Shown in pieces: positions 15,352-25,586 of a DNA stretch of 64,000 nucleotides; the stretch's first letter is position 1; each line of letters opens with the position of its first letter. A model generated the notes under the pieces. It saw nothing but the letters and a program-made list of their open reading frames with translations, made no database searches and had not been told where the DNA came from. Where the stretch lies: NCBI GenBank assembly GCA_030424715.1, contig JAUHWH010000002.1, forward strand, positions 397,080 through 461,079. The letters run 5' to 3'. The translations under genes were made by a program, and so were the position numbers. Source of the DNA: Bdellovibrionia bacterium. Its GTDB lineage: Bacteria; Bdellovibrionota; Bdellovibrionia; Bdellovibrionales; JAGQZY01.

Positions 15352-18300
15352 CTACTTGTCTTTAAAAAGTTTTTCTTCTATTAACCTGAGGCGCTCATTC
15401 AATTGATGATTTTCTAATTCGAGTTTATTAATTTTACTGTCTTTTTTCATTAGCTCATTTTTTACAGTCTCAATTTCTCTGTTAAACTTTTTCTTTATCA
15501 AACCTATTTCTTGCTTATGAGCTCTGTCATTCAGTGCCAGTTCCCTAATCGCTTCAATAATAGGAGCCACTAGTTTTGAGTAGGCAACAGACAGGATTCC
15601 ATCTTTTCCCTCTGAGACAGCTTCAGGGAAGACTTTTTGTACATCTTGGGCTACAACACCCATGTCAGACCCTTCAGGGAAATCAAGGTCAGGGTTCTCA
15701 TCTCTGCGCCACTCATACTTGACCCCTTGGATCTGCAAGAGATCATCTAGAGGATTGCTCAGAGGGGCAATATCGCGCTTTAAACGACGATCTGAGAGGT
15801 TATTATAAGCACCTACACCAGCCACAGAGCCATTCACGTGGAGTTTGTAACTTGGGTTAGTAGTCCCTATACCTATGTTACCAGATGAATTAATAGTCAT
15901 TCTCGGCGTCGTTAAAGTGTTCGTAGTGGTCCCATCTTGTGTAAAGAACTGTATAGATGTTTCACCATTGTATTGATTTGCACCCCAACCTCCTTCTGCG
16001 ATGGCTTTAATTTCTGCTCCAACCATCTTTCCTGGAGAGTCGAAACCTTCAAATGATAAAACTCCTAAAGTTTCACCTCCAGATATAAATCCACTGCCTC
16101 GTCCCATCGATATTTTTGCGTCTACCTTTTCAATGGTTAAATCACCCGTCATTGCTATAGGTCCAGGAAACCAGGCTGATGTACTATTGAGTATGAGGCG
16201 ATCAACGCCACCCGTAACGAAGTTAAGAGTGTCAGCGCCAGCGCTACGAATTCCCGTGTTAGTATCTGAAGCGAAATTGATTCCTGGACTAACACCACTT
16301 CCATTAATAACACTCAAGGAGCCTGTCATATCTACAGAGCCATCGGATTCAAAGTCTCCACCTGTTGAAATCCCAGTTAAGTTAGAGCCATCACCATAAA
16401 AGGCTGCTGCCTCAACATTACCTGTGACACTTAAGTCTTCATTAGCCGAAGCATTGGTAAGAGTTCCTGTTCCTAAGAAAACATCTCCACCCTCAACGTC
16501 TAACCTTCCTGAAGGAGATGATGTCCCTATCCCAACGTTACCAGAGTTATCGATACGAATTCCCTCATTTCCACCGTCATTAGATAGCCAATTACTATTT
16601 AATTGTATATTTGCGGTCGCTGTATGGTTGCCAAGGTCATCACCATCTTCAGCCACACATGACCATATATAAACAGGTCCAGCACTCATCTCTAGCTTTT
16701 GAGACGACGTACAATTAGGAACAGCATCAGCACCCATCACATCGCCGGCACCAGTACCAATAGTTGCCGCCAAATAACCATTCAGAAAATTGGCTCTAGT
16801 CATTTTTTTTGTGGTTCCCGCTGAGTTATCGTAAATAAGAATCGAATCAGCAGTATCTGCGGAAGCCTCAGCCGTGGCATTATTCACATCCACACTTAAT
16901 GACCTATCACTAGAGAGGTCTCCGCCACCGGCTAAACCAGAGTTAGCCGCTGTTGCAATATTTCTCGACTGAGGAGCTTTTTCTGTATCTAACTCATCAA
17001 TAGCAGCCTGGACATTGGTAGCAACTATATTGCCAGTAGGTGTGTTATCAATTTGTATGGCATCATAGTCACTTGCAGCTCCAACAACGACTCCCGTACG
17101 CCCATGAACTGAAGAAACAGGGGATGATCCTGATATTTGAGAATCCACATAGTTTTTTGTAGCAAGGTCCGTGTTATCTGTAATCATTCCATCTGCTTTA
17201 AAACTTCCAATAACTGTTCCACCAGAATTCTTAAGCTCTAACATATTGGTGTTTGCAGTCTGTGTTGTATGCGCTTCAACAGTCAATTGAACTGCATCGG
17301 CTCCGCCATCAATAGTCATGGCTGCTGTGGTTGTTGCTCCGCGACCAGTTACTGTTGCAAGGGTATCCGACTCACTTTCAAGAGGTTGGCCTGTCATAGC
17401 TCCGAGGTAGCCCCATTGGGTGTTCGTGATTGTTACAGAGTCAATAGTCTCTAACTGATCGACTTCACTTGTGGTCAAAGTTTGAACTTTGGGGTCAGTT
17501 TCAGTAAAGCTCGTGAGATACCCATTGTTACTTACATAAGTATCAACCTCTGACTCGCTTAAAACAAGTTCCGCTCTCGTGACTTCTTTGAGTGACCCAT
17601 CGGTGTTGTCTCTTAACAGTAAAGAGTCAGTATTATCAGCCGCTGCCCCAAGGTTAGTGGTTCCAGCAATATCAACGCTTAAAGCTCTGTTCGCCGAAAG
17701 GTCTCCACCACCTGTTAAGCCGCTATCTGCATTCGTAGAAAGTGTCCTCGCCGTTGGTACTTTTTCACTATCAAGCTCATTAATAGCTACCTGCAAGTTG
17801 GTAGCCGCAATGTCACCAGCAGCTATATTTGTTATTTGTGAGGCCATATAGTCACCAGATGTGGCTGTTACAATCCCAGTTCTTCCAAAAATGGAAGTTA
17901 CTGGCGCCGAAGTTATTGGCACAAAACTTAAGTTCCCTGAGCCATCCGTCTGTAAAACATGGCCATTCGATCCATCAGAGCTCGGCAGATTAAAAGTCAC
18001 GTTACTTCCAACCGCAGACGGCGATTTTAAAGCGACATAATTACTTGAGTCAGCATCTGCAAAACGAACCTCATTTTCAGCATTCATTGTAAGATGACCT
18101 GTAAGCGCTCCACCTGCTAGTGGAAGTTTGGTTGAGTCTGTTCCCGTCACTCCCGTTAATAGACTTCCATCGACGGCCGGTAACTGTGACGAGCCATTAA
18201 GTTGCACAATCTGGTTTGCTCCAGTTCCCACATCAATTCGGCTTGTAGATAAAGTTCCTGTGGTGATCTTAGAAGCATCTAAATTGGGAATATCGCCCGA

Positions 18301-20013
18301 AGCCAAAGCCGCTCCAGCAGTCACGCGTCCTTTTGTATCAACAGTTACTTTTGGGTAAGTTCCTGCTGTCACACCTGTCGTAGCCAGAGTTGGATTGGGG
18401 TAAGTTCCTGCCAGATCTCCACCAGCAGCACTTCCGCTGAGCGTAGTGTCTGTATCCACATCGGCCACACAACTCATCGTGTAAACGGGACCAGCACTCA
18501 TTTGAATTTTCTCATTTGCCAAACAATTTGGAATATTATCAATACTGATAAGTTGACCAGCACCCGTACCGATATCAGCCTCAACGCCACTAGCTGTTCG
18601 CTTAATTCCTCCACCAACTTTAACTCTCAACTTTGAAGAGTTAAATTCTAAGCCGGGTTCTGTGTCTAAATCCACATCCACATTTCCGGCATTATTATAA
18701 AGACCGTTTCCAAGATTAATACTTATATCTGGCGTTGAGCCACCACTAGAAGTAAGAGGAGCACTTGCCGTCACATCCGTTATATCAGCACTTGATGTAT
18801 TAAGAGTTGTTAAAGTCGAACCATTCCAATACTTAATCTCTCCGTCGTCACTGTTATACCATGTTGCACCAGCATTCGCAGGTCCCAAAGCACCAACAAG
18901 TGTGGTCTCTTCAGCATCGGTATAGGCCCCAAGGGTGATCGTGCTTTGTGAGGCTTGAGTGATATGCCCTGAGGCAAGAAGTTGATTACCACCTAGATTA
19001 ATATCACCACTCATGGTTCCACCAGAAAGTGGAAGCTTAGAGCTGTCTGTGCCGCTAGGAACAACCCCTAAGGGTAAAGTTCCTATGGTAATTTTTGAGG
19101 CATTTATACCGCTTGCTAAATGGGTATCAGTGACCCCACCAGTCTCTACAGCGATGGTTCCGCTATTTGTAATCGTTCCACCACTTAAGCCACTACCCGC
19201 GGTAACACTTGTCACAGTGCCACTTGTGCTACCACCAACCACTTGAGTTGCTGACCCGTCATAGTAATAAACTTGGCTATCATCTGTATTAAACCAAATA
19301 TCACCAGCAATCGGGCTTGTTGGAGGCGCGGCAGTTGTAAAGCTTGGAAGGCTCCCAGCACCACTAGAACTTACTGAAGTATACTGGCTAGAAGTACCAT
19401 TGATAAGCGCCATAAGCTCTGTTTGGTTGGAGCCATTATCAAACACAGCCTCAAGACCACTTTGAGACAATCCAGCGCTTGAAGTATTCACCTGAATAAA
19501 GTCACCGGCTTCGAGGCCACCTAATTTACCGGCATATTGAGCGTAAGGGACACTCTCGATCGTATGGTCTTGCGAAAGAGTTACAGGGCCTGAGCCTTCA
19601 TCAAAAGTCACCCGAAGCTTTCTGGTATCCCCAGGACTCGGATCGTAATCTGAACCACTTGAACAAGTAAGCCCCGCCTGATTGCTTAAAGAATTGTCGA
19701 GAGCTTCATTTAAATTAGTAAGTCCACCATTTCCCGTATTAGTTCCTGATCCGAGGCTTAAGTTAAAAATTCCACTAGAACCCGTCATGTTTATCGTAAA
19801 AGTTTCTTCATGGAGCAAACACTCATTGATTGGAGATAATAGCTGCAAAGTGAACTGAACGTTTGAGGCTTCGAGTGCTTGCCCATTGGGTTTTATGATC
19901 TGACCTTGAAAAACAGTCGATGTTGGTGATGCAAGCCCAACTGAAGAAACTACAAGAGTTGATACGAAAAATATCAAAAATCGAATAATATATTTCAAAC
20001 TGAAAACGTACAA
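15352..20013 (-). CDS. Giant trimeric surface fibre with S74 chaperone tail
   Basis: About 1,553 residues if TTG 20013 is the start (GAGGAA 6 bases before it; the frame is open to 20031). A signal peptide ends near GLASP. Next come a globular N-terminal domain, then long Gly/Ser/Thr/Asp-rich shaft modules. Two related blocks of about 115 residues begin FGRTGIVT (about 705) and HGRTGVVV (about 970). Twice the motif MSAGPVY...SCVA occurs. Near 1,405 a peptidase S74 intramolecular chaperone starts with SDRRLKRDI (Ser and Lys of the self-cleavage dyad), followed by a coiled coil. This matches phage tail-fibre-like adhesins and the mosaic adhesive trimers described in Bdellovibrio, so prey or mate recognition is likely. 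Confidence 0.85.
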   Translation of the reverse strand: MYVFSLKYIIRFLIFFVSTLVVSSVGLASPTSTVFQGQIIKPNGQALEASNVQFTLQLLSPINECLLHEETFTINMTGSSGIFNLSLGSGTNTGNGGLTNLNEALDNSLSNQAGLTCSSGSDYDPSPGDTRKLRVTFDEGSGPVTLSQDHTIESVPYAQYAGKLGGLEAGDFIQVNTSSAGLSQSGLEAVFDNGSNQTELMALINGTSSQYTSVSSSGAGSLPSFTTAAPPTSPIAGDIWFNTDDSQVYYYDGSATQVVGGSTSGTVTSVTAGSGLSGGTITNSGTIAVETGGVTDTHLASGINASKITIGTLPLGVVPSGTDSSKLPLSGGTMSGDINLGGNQLLASGHITQASQSTITLGAYTDAEETTLVGALGPANAGATWYNSDDGEIKYWNGSTLTTLNTSSADITDVTASAPLTSSGGSTPDISINLGNGLYNNAGNVDVDLDTEPGLEFNSSKLRVKVGGGIKRTASGVEADIGTGAGQLISIDNIPNCLANEKIQMSAGPVYTMSCVADVDTDTTLSGSAAGGDLAGTYPNPTLATTGVTAGTYPKVTVDTKGRVTAGAALASGDIPNLDASKITTGTLSTSRIDVGTGANQIVQLNGSSQLPAVDGSLLTGVTGTDSTKLPLAGGALTGHLTMNAENEVRFADADSSNYVALKSPSAVGSNVTFNLPSSDGSNGHVLQTDGSGNLSFVPITSAPVTSIFGRTGIVTATSGDYMASQITNIAAGDIAATNLQVAINELDSEKVPTARTLSTNADSGLTGGGDLSANRALSVDIAGTTNLGAAADNTDSLLLRDNTDGSLKEVTRAELVLSESEVDTYVSNNGYLTSFTETDPKVQTLTTSEVDQLETIDSVTITNTQWGYLGAMTGQPLESESDTLATVTGRGATTTAAMTIDGGADAVQLTVEAHTTQTANTNMLELKNSGGTVIGSFKADGMITDNTDLATKNYVDSQISGSSPVSSVHGRTGVVVGAASDYDAIQIDNTPTGNIVATNVQAAIDELDTEKAPQSRNIATAANSGLAGGGDLSSDRSLSVDVNNATAEASADTADSILIYDNSAGTTKKMTRANFLNGYLAATIGTGAGDVMGADAVPNCTSSQKLEMSAGPVYIWSCVAEDGDDLGNHTATANIQLNSNWLSNDGGNEGIRIDNSGNVGIGTSSPSGRLDVEGGDVFLGTGTLTNASANEDLSVTGNVEAAAFYGDGSNLTGISTGGDFESDGSVDMTGSLSVINGSGVSPGINFASDTNTGIRSAGADTLNFVTGGVDRLILNSTSAWFPGPIAMTGDLTIEKVDAKISMGRGSGFISGGETLGVLSFEGFDSPGKMVGAEIKAIAEGGWGANQYNGETSIQFFTQDGTTTNTLTTPRMTINSSGNIGIGTTNPSYKLHVNGSVAGVGAYNNLSDRRLKRDIAPLSNPLDDLLQIQGVKYEWRRDENPDLDFPEGSDMGVVAQDVQKVFPEAVSEGKDGILSVAYSKLVAPIIEAIRELALNDRAHKQEIGLIKKKFNREIETVKNELMKKDSKINKLELENHQLNERLRLIEEKLFKDK

Positions 20014-20117
20014 ATTAAGTTCCTCACTCAAAAATTTCCTATTTAGTGCTACTATGCCTTTTCGGCGAAAAATGACTAAAGATTAGGATTTAGATCTAGT
20101 TTTTTTAGAAAGGTCAT

Positions 20118-20138
20118 TAAGTGATACTGACTAGATCA
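20118..20138. repeat. Upstream element shared with the sensing-operon region, copy 2
   Basis: TAAGTGATACT, GA, CTAGATCA: the partner of the block at 14181. It lies about 105-125 bases upstream of the fibre start. The gap 20014-20357 is otherwise very AT-rich, with a tandem pair of TTTTAATTAAACA just beyond this site, and holds no visible gene. Confidence 0.45.
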
Positions 20139-20357
20139 ATTTAATTAATTTTTAATTAAACATTTTTAATTAAACACCATAGGTTTAAATAAGAGTTAAT
20201 GTATCTCTAATCGAGACATCAATCCTGAGTAACCAAAGTGAGAAATAAACTTTTACTTTAAAGAATGAATCTTCATCAAATCATTGATTTGCGAATGAAA
20301 AATGAGCTCGGTTATAGCTTTTAACCAGGTTAATTTATTTGGACATTTTACAGCCCT

Positions 20358-21104
20358 TTACTTCTTATATTTTTCAATAAATCCAGGCATCCATGGTTTT
20401 GAAGCGAGCAATATACTGGTGAAATTTATATTTTCTTCTGGCAAAGACATGATTTCTATTTCAGAAAGTCGCTCTATCTCACGAGCAAGATCACGGATTT
20501 TTTCTTCAACAAGCTCTCGCGACTGATCACTAAGTGGGTAATTAAAGAAATACCTGTTACCCCTTTTTTCTCCGTATACTTTGCTGCAAAAATCCTCAAG
20601 CATTGTCATCATATATTTTTTTAATAATGGCCCCTCGTAAGACCAGCGCGCTTTTCTAAAAACGAGCATTTTTACTTTTTTGTTGGTTGAATATTCAATA
20701 ACTTTTAATCTATCTAATTTTAGGAGAAAACCTTCAAGCTTGTTCTCAGTCCAAACAAACTCTTTCAAAATCTTAGGTATAGTGTATCCAAGGGTAAAAG
20801 CATAAAAAAGCGTAAAAAGCTCTTCGTCACTTCCAAGGGCCTCTTCTTGCTCAGGGCTTAGAAAAGGAATGGACTCAGTTGAGGGACCAAATCGTGCCAT
20901 CTTTGCAAGTTCAAAGAAATCAACTTTAAGAATCTTACAAATTTCTTCAAGGGTATCCAATTTGATTTTACTTTTTCCACTGAGAATTCTTTTAACGGTC
21001 GGCTCACTGACCCCAAGCTTTTTTGATAGCTCGGCATAGGTCATCCCAGAAGTCTTCACAAGCCCTTTTAGCGTACTCAGTAGCCTATTAAAATCACTAG
21101 CCAT
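20358..21104 (-). CDS. XRE-family transcriptional regulator
   Basis: 248 residues. The N-terminal helix-turn-helix of the Cro/C1 type is clear (MTYAELSKKLGVSEPTVKRILSG, about 20-43). The remainder has a winged-helix-like segment and a C-terminal helix REIERLSEIEIM. Similar proteins in Bdellovibrio-type genomes have this plan, without a recognised ligand domain. It lies between the fibre operon and the small-gene region. Its start has only a weak ribosome site. A role in silencing the fibre or the element is a guess. Confidence 0.8.
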   Translation of the reverse strand: MASDFNRLLSTLKGLVKTSGMTYAELSKKLGVSEPTVKRILSGKSKIKLDTLEEICKILKVDFFELAKMARFGPSTESIPFLSPEQEEALGSDEELFTLFYAFTLGYTIPKILKEFVWTENKLEGFLLKLDRLKVIEYSTNKKVKMLVFRKARWSYEGPLLKKYMMTMLEDFCSKVYGEKRGNRYFFNYPLSDQSRELVEEKIRDLAREIERLSEIEIMSLPEENINFTSILLASKPWMPGFIEKYKK

Positions 21105-21317
21105 TGTTCATCACCATAAAAACCAGGCTAGCCCACGAGAGGTAAATTGTGAAATCTTTTTCCTTTAAAAAACTATGAGTGTCCACGATTAGTATCAATT
21201 TATGACCTTAAAAGATCAAAAAAAGATACCAAATTAAAATGCCTCAAAAATCAGGGGAAAACGCTTAATAAGATGGCCCATTTACCGAATAGTCTTCAAA
21301 CGTGCCAATGAAACCTT

Positions 21318-21352
21318 GGGCCACATCAGACACCAGATGTGGCCCTTTTTTT
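21318..21352 (+). terminator. Strong intrinsic terminator without an upstream gene
   Basis: GGGCCACATC, an 8-base loop, GATGTGGCCC, then seven T. It faces the plus strand, yet no plus-strand gene lies upstream within the element. The 210 bases before it (21105-21317) contain no convincing reading frame, so a small RNA may end here. Confidence 0.75.
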
Positions 21353-21455
21353 GGAGCATTTCTTAGTTCTTACAAACTTACAGAATATTTTTTTCGACTG
21401 TCCTAACTTAATACAACGGTTTAACTTTTAGCTCAAATAAGACGATAATATAAAT

Positions 21456-22013
21456 ATGAGTTTAAGACCATCGCCATCTATTCTCTTACTGCCTTCAGTG
21501 TTTTTATTTTTAGGGTGCTCGATTGATGTCAATATTGATACCTTTGGTTTATGGAAAGCACCTTTAACTAAGATTTTATCAAAAAGTTCGGTGTACGCAG
21601 ACGGGCAAACCAAGTCTGTTATGAAGCTCCAAGTGTTTGATACCAATGGAAGCATTTTGCCCGGACTTGCATTAAAATCTTCAGAAATGCCTCAAGGAGT
21701 AGTTTTTGACGGCTGCACCTTATCTGATGGCAATGGAATTTCTTATTGTTTTTTTCGATCCACATCGCCTGGCACAAGCTCTATTACAATTTCAGATGGG
21801 TACTCAAAATTGGATACAGACTTAACATTTATTAAGCCAGCAGAAAAACTGGATGTTAAAAAAATAGCTTACTCAAAGGTTCTGCGACAAACCGAAATGG
21901 GTTACACTGTAGTCAGTGGTCTTAAGGGTACCAATACCTTGTTTTCAAATAACTCAAGCTATTCTATTGAAACCGAAGGGCTGACTTACAAGTTAAACTT
22001 TTCTAGCCCGTAG
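21456..22013 (+). CDS. Ig-like lipoprotein
   Basis: 185 residues, with a lipoprotein signal SILLLPSVFLFLGC (canonical Leu-x-Gly-Cys). After a short linker comes a bacterial Ig-like (Big_1/invasin-type) module: SSVYADGQTKSVMKLQVFDTNGSILPGLAL and later GTSSITISDGYSKLDTDLTF. Such domains occur on surface adhesins and stalks. The ribosome site is poor, and the gene stands alone on the plus strand near the right end of the element. Confidence 0.7.
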   Translation: MSLRPSPSILLLPSVFLFLGCSIDVNIDTFGLWKAPLTKILSKSSVYADGQTKSVMKLQVFDTNGSILPGLALKSSEMPQGVVFDGCTLSDGNGISYCFFRSTSPGTSSITISDGYSKLDTDLTFIKPAEKLDVKKIAYSKVLRQTEMGYTVVSGLKGTNTLFSNNSSYSIETEGLTYKLNFSSP

Positions 22014-22250
22014 AGAGTCCTAGTCATACCTACATGTGCGTGCTCGGCACTCGCCAAATTGCTCACACTCGGACTCAAAACTGCATTTCTTTCCAGTATT
22101 TGAGCAATCCCCTCTCAGGAAACTAAAGCAAATGAATTAATAAGCTTATCTTTTCCCAGTTGTCTTAAACCGAATGAAATCAAAATACTTATTTGGTTTC
22201 TCCAACTTGCTCTATAGAAATTAAGAACTATTTAACGATTGCAGCTAAAC

Positions 22251-22280
22251 AAAAAAAGCCGACTCAAATCTGAATCGGCT
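22251..22280 (-). terminator. Intrinsic terminator of the small membrane-protein gene
   Basis: On the minus strand AGCCGA, a 12-base loop, TCGGCT, then seven T. It begins 10 bases after the stop codon of the small gene at 22290-22448, which supports that gene being real. Confidence 0.8.
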
Positions 22281-22289
22281 CTGGGGCTA

Positions 22290-22448
22290 TTAAAATATCA
22301 ATCTCTCTGTGAAGTGAGTCGTTGAGCTCAAGCCTCGCTCAACACTCTTGACTGCACCGCTTCTAAAAAAATCATATACCTCGACGGCTGAAAAAGTCAC
22401 AAACGACCAAAACAGCGTGGCTACGATGGCATCAAATACAAAACGCAT
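22290..22448 (-). CDS. Small single-span membrane protein
   Basis: 52 residues. ATG 22448 is preceded by GGGAGA. One hydrophobic helix covers about residues 3-20 (FVFDAIVATLFWSFVTFSAV), followed by a polar tail rich in Ser, Thr and Arg that ends TERLIF. A clean terminator follows at once. No family recognised. It lies about 280 bases from the tRNA fragment that marks the element boundary. The gap 22449-22729 has no other convincing gene. Confidence 0.55.
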   Translation of the reverse strand: MRFVFDAIVATLFWSFVTFSAVEVYDFFRSGAVKSVERGLSSTTHFTERLIF

Positions 22449-22729
22449 ACCATTCTCCCTTGTTGTTACATTTTTTGAAATAAAATCAGCGGTTTGAAGA
22501 GAGTTTTGTTACAAAGTCTTATGTAACAAGGAAATGATGCAAAACTTTGTAACAAATAGGAAACAAAGGCCTCGTCTGTCAGACGTCTCTTCAAGGTTTT
22601 TTAAAGGTAAGGCAAAAAACGAGAATTTCTCTTTGCAAATAATCGAAAGAAAGTTTAGTTTTCTTTTCGTTAGTAAAATTAATATTTTAACCATGGGTAT
22701 ATAGAAAAGAAGTCGGCAAGCGCCCAATA

Positions 22730-22785
22730 TTGAGGGGCTGGTGGGGCGTAGCCCCGTGAAGGTTCGAGTCCTTTCTGGCGCACCA
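22730..22785 (+). tRNA. 3' fragment of a leucine tRNA gene, likely attachment site
   Basis: The fragment starts within an anticodon loop (TTGAGGG, anticodon GAG) and continues with the 3' anticodon strand. It then has a type II variable arm (GGGGC-GTA-GCCCC), a T arm (GAAGG, TTCGAGT, CCTTT), the acceptor 3' strand CTGGCGC, discriminator A and encoded CCA. The 5' half (expected to begin GCGCCAG, then the D arm) is missing. A 3' remnant starting at the anticodon loop is what tyrosine-integrase insertion leaves at the far end of an element, so the element should lie to the left with the intact gene beyond its other end. Confidence 0.7.
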
Positions 22786-22853
22786 TTCTTTCTTTGGTCT
22801 TATAATTAGACGAAAATGATCAAATAACTCGAAAGTCACAAGCTGGGGTACCT

Positions 22854-23972
22854 ATGAAAATCTACATAACGGTCACACTTTGGTTTTTTTACTCATTTTA
22901 CGTTTGTGCAAATCCTTTGGACTTCTCTTCTCAGGTTGAAAGAGGAATAGTTCGAGTGGCCGATGCACCCAATAGAGCGGAATACAATGGAAGCTCTTTT
23001 GTCGACGATCAGGGAAAAATATGTGTTTTAGTAACAGATTTACTCAATTCCTTGTCGGAACGGAGTCGAGTGAGCATTCACTGTGAGTCAAAAACCGGAA
23101 ACAGTCATTTCGAATTGAGACAAGACCTCTCTTCTCTTTTTGCGACCGGCCTAACCTACTCCTTTCATTTTGCAGCCCCCCCCGAAGGGGGCATAAAACT
23201 TTTTTTCACATACGTAAATTTGGAAAATATTCAAGAGCCCTCAAGTTGGTGGATAGCATCCATCAAAGATGGAAAGGTCGATGAACAAACCCTTAGTAAG
23301 ATTGAGACCAAAGAGAGCCTCATTTCACAAAGCAGGCCTTGGCTATACCCATTGTTTTTAGGCAATGACAAAACACTACTGTTCTATGAATGGTTTGATG
23401 TAAACTTAAACAAAAATGACCTCAAATACCAGCGAGTGACCCTTTTCGGCGAAAAGGTAGCATCAGGCGAAGTACCACAAAGTCTCAATCTTTCGACTTC
23501 GGCTCAGTTGCCAAGAGCCGGCCTATTCTCTTCCGGTGAATTCGCGTTTGGATATCAGGTTGGATCTGGCCCTGATATGCAGGTCTTCGTGTTGGTAGAG
23601 GACCCCGAGAACGTGGCCTCAGGTTCGCTCAAAAATAAAGCACTTGCTATATCAAATAGAAAAAATGTTCACGATGTTTTCTTTTTAAACCGAATGGATG
23701 GCGACCTTGATGTCTACTTTATAGTCTCCGAACCTTATGGATTCTCTCTATACAGAAGAAGCCTCACTCCGAATGGAGAAATGGGCCCCCCCGAAAAATT
23801 GAGTCACTCTCTAAATGCTCAAAAGCCAAAGGCGATTCGCCTCCCAAATAAAAAAATATGGCTAAGCTTTGCAGTCGTGTCAGGTAGGTATCCAGAGCGC
23901 ACATCGGGTCACTATGGAATTTTACTAAATCGAGACGCACTAAAAAAGGCGAGCCTTTCGACCACTCGCTGA
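22854..23972 (+). CDS. Exported protein of unknown function
   Basis: 372 residues with a signal peptide (MKIYITVTLWFFYSFYVCA). The mature part is beta-rich with repeated short blade-like segments (WWIASIKDGKVDEQTL, KTLLFYEWFDVN, LDVYFIVSEPYGFSLYRRS), which suggests a beta-propeller, but I cannot name a family. It is the first gene to the right of the tRNA fragment and probably belongs to the chromosome. Confidence 0.6.
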   Translation: MKIYITVTLWFFYSFYVCANPLDFSSQVERGIVRVADAPNRAEYNGSSFVDDQGKICVLVTDLLNSLSERSRVSIHCESKTGNSHFELRQDLSSLFATGLTYSFHFAAPPEGGIKLFFTYVNLENIQEPSSWWIASIKDGKVDEQTLSKIETKESLISQSRPWLYPLFLGNDKTLLFYEWFDVNLNKNDLKYQRVTLFGEKVASGEVPQSLNLSTSAQLPRAGLFSSGEFAFGYQVGSGPDMQVFVLVEDPENVASGSLKNKALAISNRKNVHDVFFLNRMDGDLDVYFIVSEPYGFSLYRRSLTPNGEMGPPEKLSHSLNAQKPKAIRLPNKKIWLSFAVVSGRYPERTSGHYGILLNRDALKKASLSTTR

Positions 23973-24105
23973 CGGCAAGATATTTTTCTAGGGCACAAAG
24001 GCGCCAATACTGGGGAGTGAAGCATCCCTACTCAGTCCGTCGAGATCGACCAAGAGGTAACCGAATTGCTCAGACCCTGCTTTGGCAGCCGGAGAGGCAC
24101 TTTGA

Positions 24106-24505
24106 ATTCTAAAGGATGTGCTGAAACGCCATAAATCCCTACGATCTAAAGCGGCCCTGCAACGGCCCATTCGCCATTTTATGACCAAGCCAGTGATCAC
24201 CTTATCCGCCAAGAAGATCGACCGCGCTCCGGAAGTCATGGTTAAGAAAAAAATCCGGCACTTACCGATTGTCTCTGGTAAAGATAGCGCGAGCAGTCGC
24301 TTTGTCGGGGTCGTGAATATGGAGAGTCTGCTCTCCTATTCCGTCAAAAAAGTGAAAAAAGCGAATTGTTGGACTGGTAAGCACCGAACTCTTTGAGCAC
24401 GAGCTGAGAAAAACTGGCTTAAGAAAGTTACAGTATTGCCGAAATGTGAAAATGGTCTTTAAGCCCATTGAAATCCATAGTATCAAAGAGCTGTGCCCAT
24501 CCTAA
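24106..24505 (+). pseudogene. Decayed CBS-domain gene
   Basis: In one frame there is a CBS-like stretch (RPIRHFMTKPVITLSAKK, then KKKIRHLPIV and FVGVVNMESLLSYSV, to about 24360). Just after it the frame is lost, and the protein continues in another frame (LVSTELFEHELRKTGLRKLQ, ending IKELCPS before TAA at 24503-24505). A stop lies just upstream of the CBS part and no normal start is seen. This fits a gene with a frameshift and a lost N-terminus. The bases 23973-24105 may hold further remnants. Confidence 0.6.
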
Positions 24506-24677
24506 TTTTCGAATGAGCTATGTTAACTGCGAAAGCTTTCTATTACCCCCAAAAGCATCCTTTCGAAATTATTATCACTGTATAGAAGTTAGACAAACGA
24601 TACGATTTTTCAATTTTTTAATTTTTGGTAGATTTGAATCGTTGGTCAGCCTACAACCAAGCCCAGAGAGGTCATTC

Positions 24678-25157
24678 ATGTTCAAGTTTTATGCTTTTAT
24701 TGTCTTTGTGTTTTTTGCTTCAAATCACGCCACAGCCGCGTGCACTTACGTCGGTGTTGATGACAGCACTGGAAAAGGTTGTTTCTACGAGAATGGAGGG
24801 TCTACTGGGCTCATCTGCAGTGATGACTTTGTCCCGGGGCGCCCTGGTTACGAGAGTATTGTCAGCACCTATGGGTGTACCACTGCCCCATCTGATTGTA
24901 TTGGTCAGTGGAGGGTCTTTGCCAAAAGTTTTTTGAACGACACTGCTCAAGATTTAGATGATGGTCGTTTGAGTCATTTTGAGAGTTACGAAGTCATATG
25001 TGATGGACGAGTTTTCAGTGACATAAACAGCTTTATTGTTTTTGGCGTTCGACGATGTTCTAAAGAATTTAAAAGCAACCCAAAACAACACTGTGAAGTT
25101 ACAAAAAAAAGCGATGTTGAAGCAGTTTACCGGTTTTTACAGTCACTATTTGAGTAA
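24678..25157 (+). CDS. Small Cys-rich exported protein
   Basis: 159 residues from ATG 24678 (AGAGAGG upstream). Signal peptide FYAFIVFVFFASNHATA, then eleven cysteines spread over the mature part (for example CTYVGVDDSTGKGC and CIGQW, and CSKEFKSNPKQHC). Even disulfide pairing is likely in the periplasm or outside. No family recognised. Confidence 0.6.
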   Translation: MFKFYAFIVFVFFASNHATAACTYVGVDDSTGKGCFYENGGSTGLICSDDFVPGRPGYESIVSTYGCTTAPSDCIGQWRVFAKSFLNDTAQDLDDGRLSHFESYEVICDGRVFSDINSFIVFGVRRCSKEFKSNPKQHCEVTKKSDVEAVYRFLQSLFE

Positions 25158-25289
25158 ATAAACTGAATCTTTTTTGGTTGCCGAGGCTCCTCAAATTACA
25201 TGATAGGTTCAATGAATCACCTGTGTGCCCACCGCTTTGAAACGAAGAGCCTCATTTATGTTTCACAGGTAATCGTAATTGCAGAACAA

Positions 25290-25586
25290 CTAATCTTGGC
25301 AACTATACAAAAAACTGTATTCTCCCAAGCAACTCAAATTGAGTTCAATTACGCAGCTACCATTTGGCTTGAACGAGTAGAAGTAATCCTTAGAGCCAGA
25401 AATTTGAAGCTTGTTAACAAGTTCGTTTTGCCAATTTGCTCCCTCTTCAACCTTACCAAATTCTTCAACCATCTTTGTTTTTCCAATAATTTTTGCAGTT
25501 TCAAGACTAATGCATTCTGCAGTGTCACTTCCAAACACGGACGTAGAAGCAAAAAATAGAGCTACCGCTGTCGTCAAAATTCTCAT
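25290..25586 (-). CDS. Small exported protein
   Basis: 98 residues from ATG 25586, preceded by AGGAGG at 6 bases; the ATG at 25592 is too close to that site. Signal peptide RILTTAVALFFASTSVFG, mature part with four Cys (CISLE, SCVIEL, SCLG, SCQD). Unknown function. The 430 bases from 25593 to 26021 show no convincing gene, only short frames without ribosome sites. Confidence 0.6.
   Translation of the reverse strand: MRILTTAVALFFASTSVFGSDTAECISLETAKIIGKTKMVEEFGKVEEGANWQNELVNKLQISGSKDYFYSFKPNGSCVIELNLSCLGEYSFLYSCQD

Noticed and set aside
15352..20013. Fibre gene as part of a prophage tail
   Set aside because: No other phage structural or replication genes are nearby, and it has a signal peptide, which phage tail fibres lack.
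22509..22727. 72-codon minus-strand frame next to the tRNA fragment
   Set aside because: No ribosome site, and it overlaps the region expected to be non-coding at the attachment site.
22698..22785. Complete functional tRNA gene
   Set aside because: The 5' acceptor strand and D arm are absent; GCGCCCA at 22720 pairs only partly and leaves no room for a D arm.
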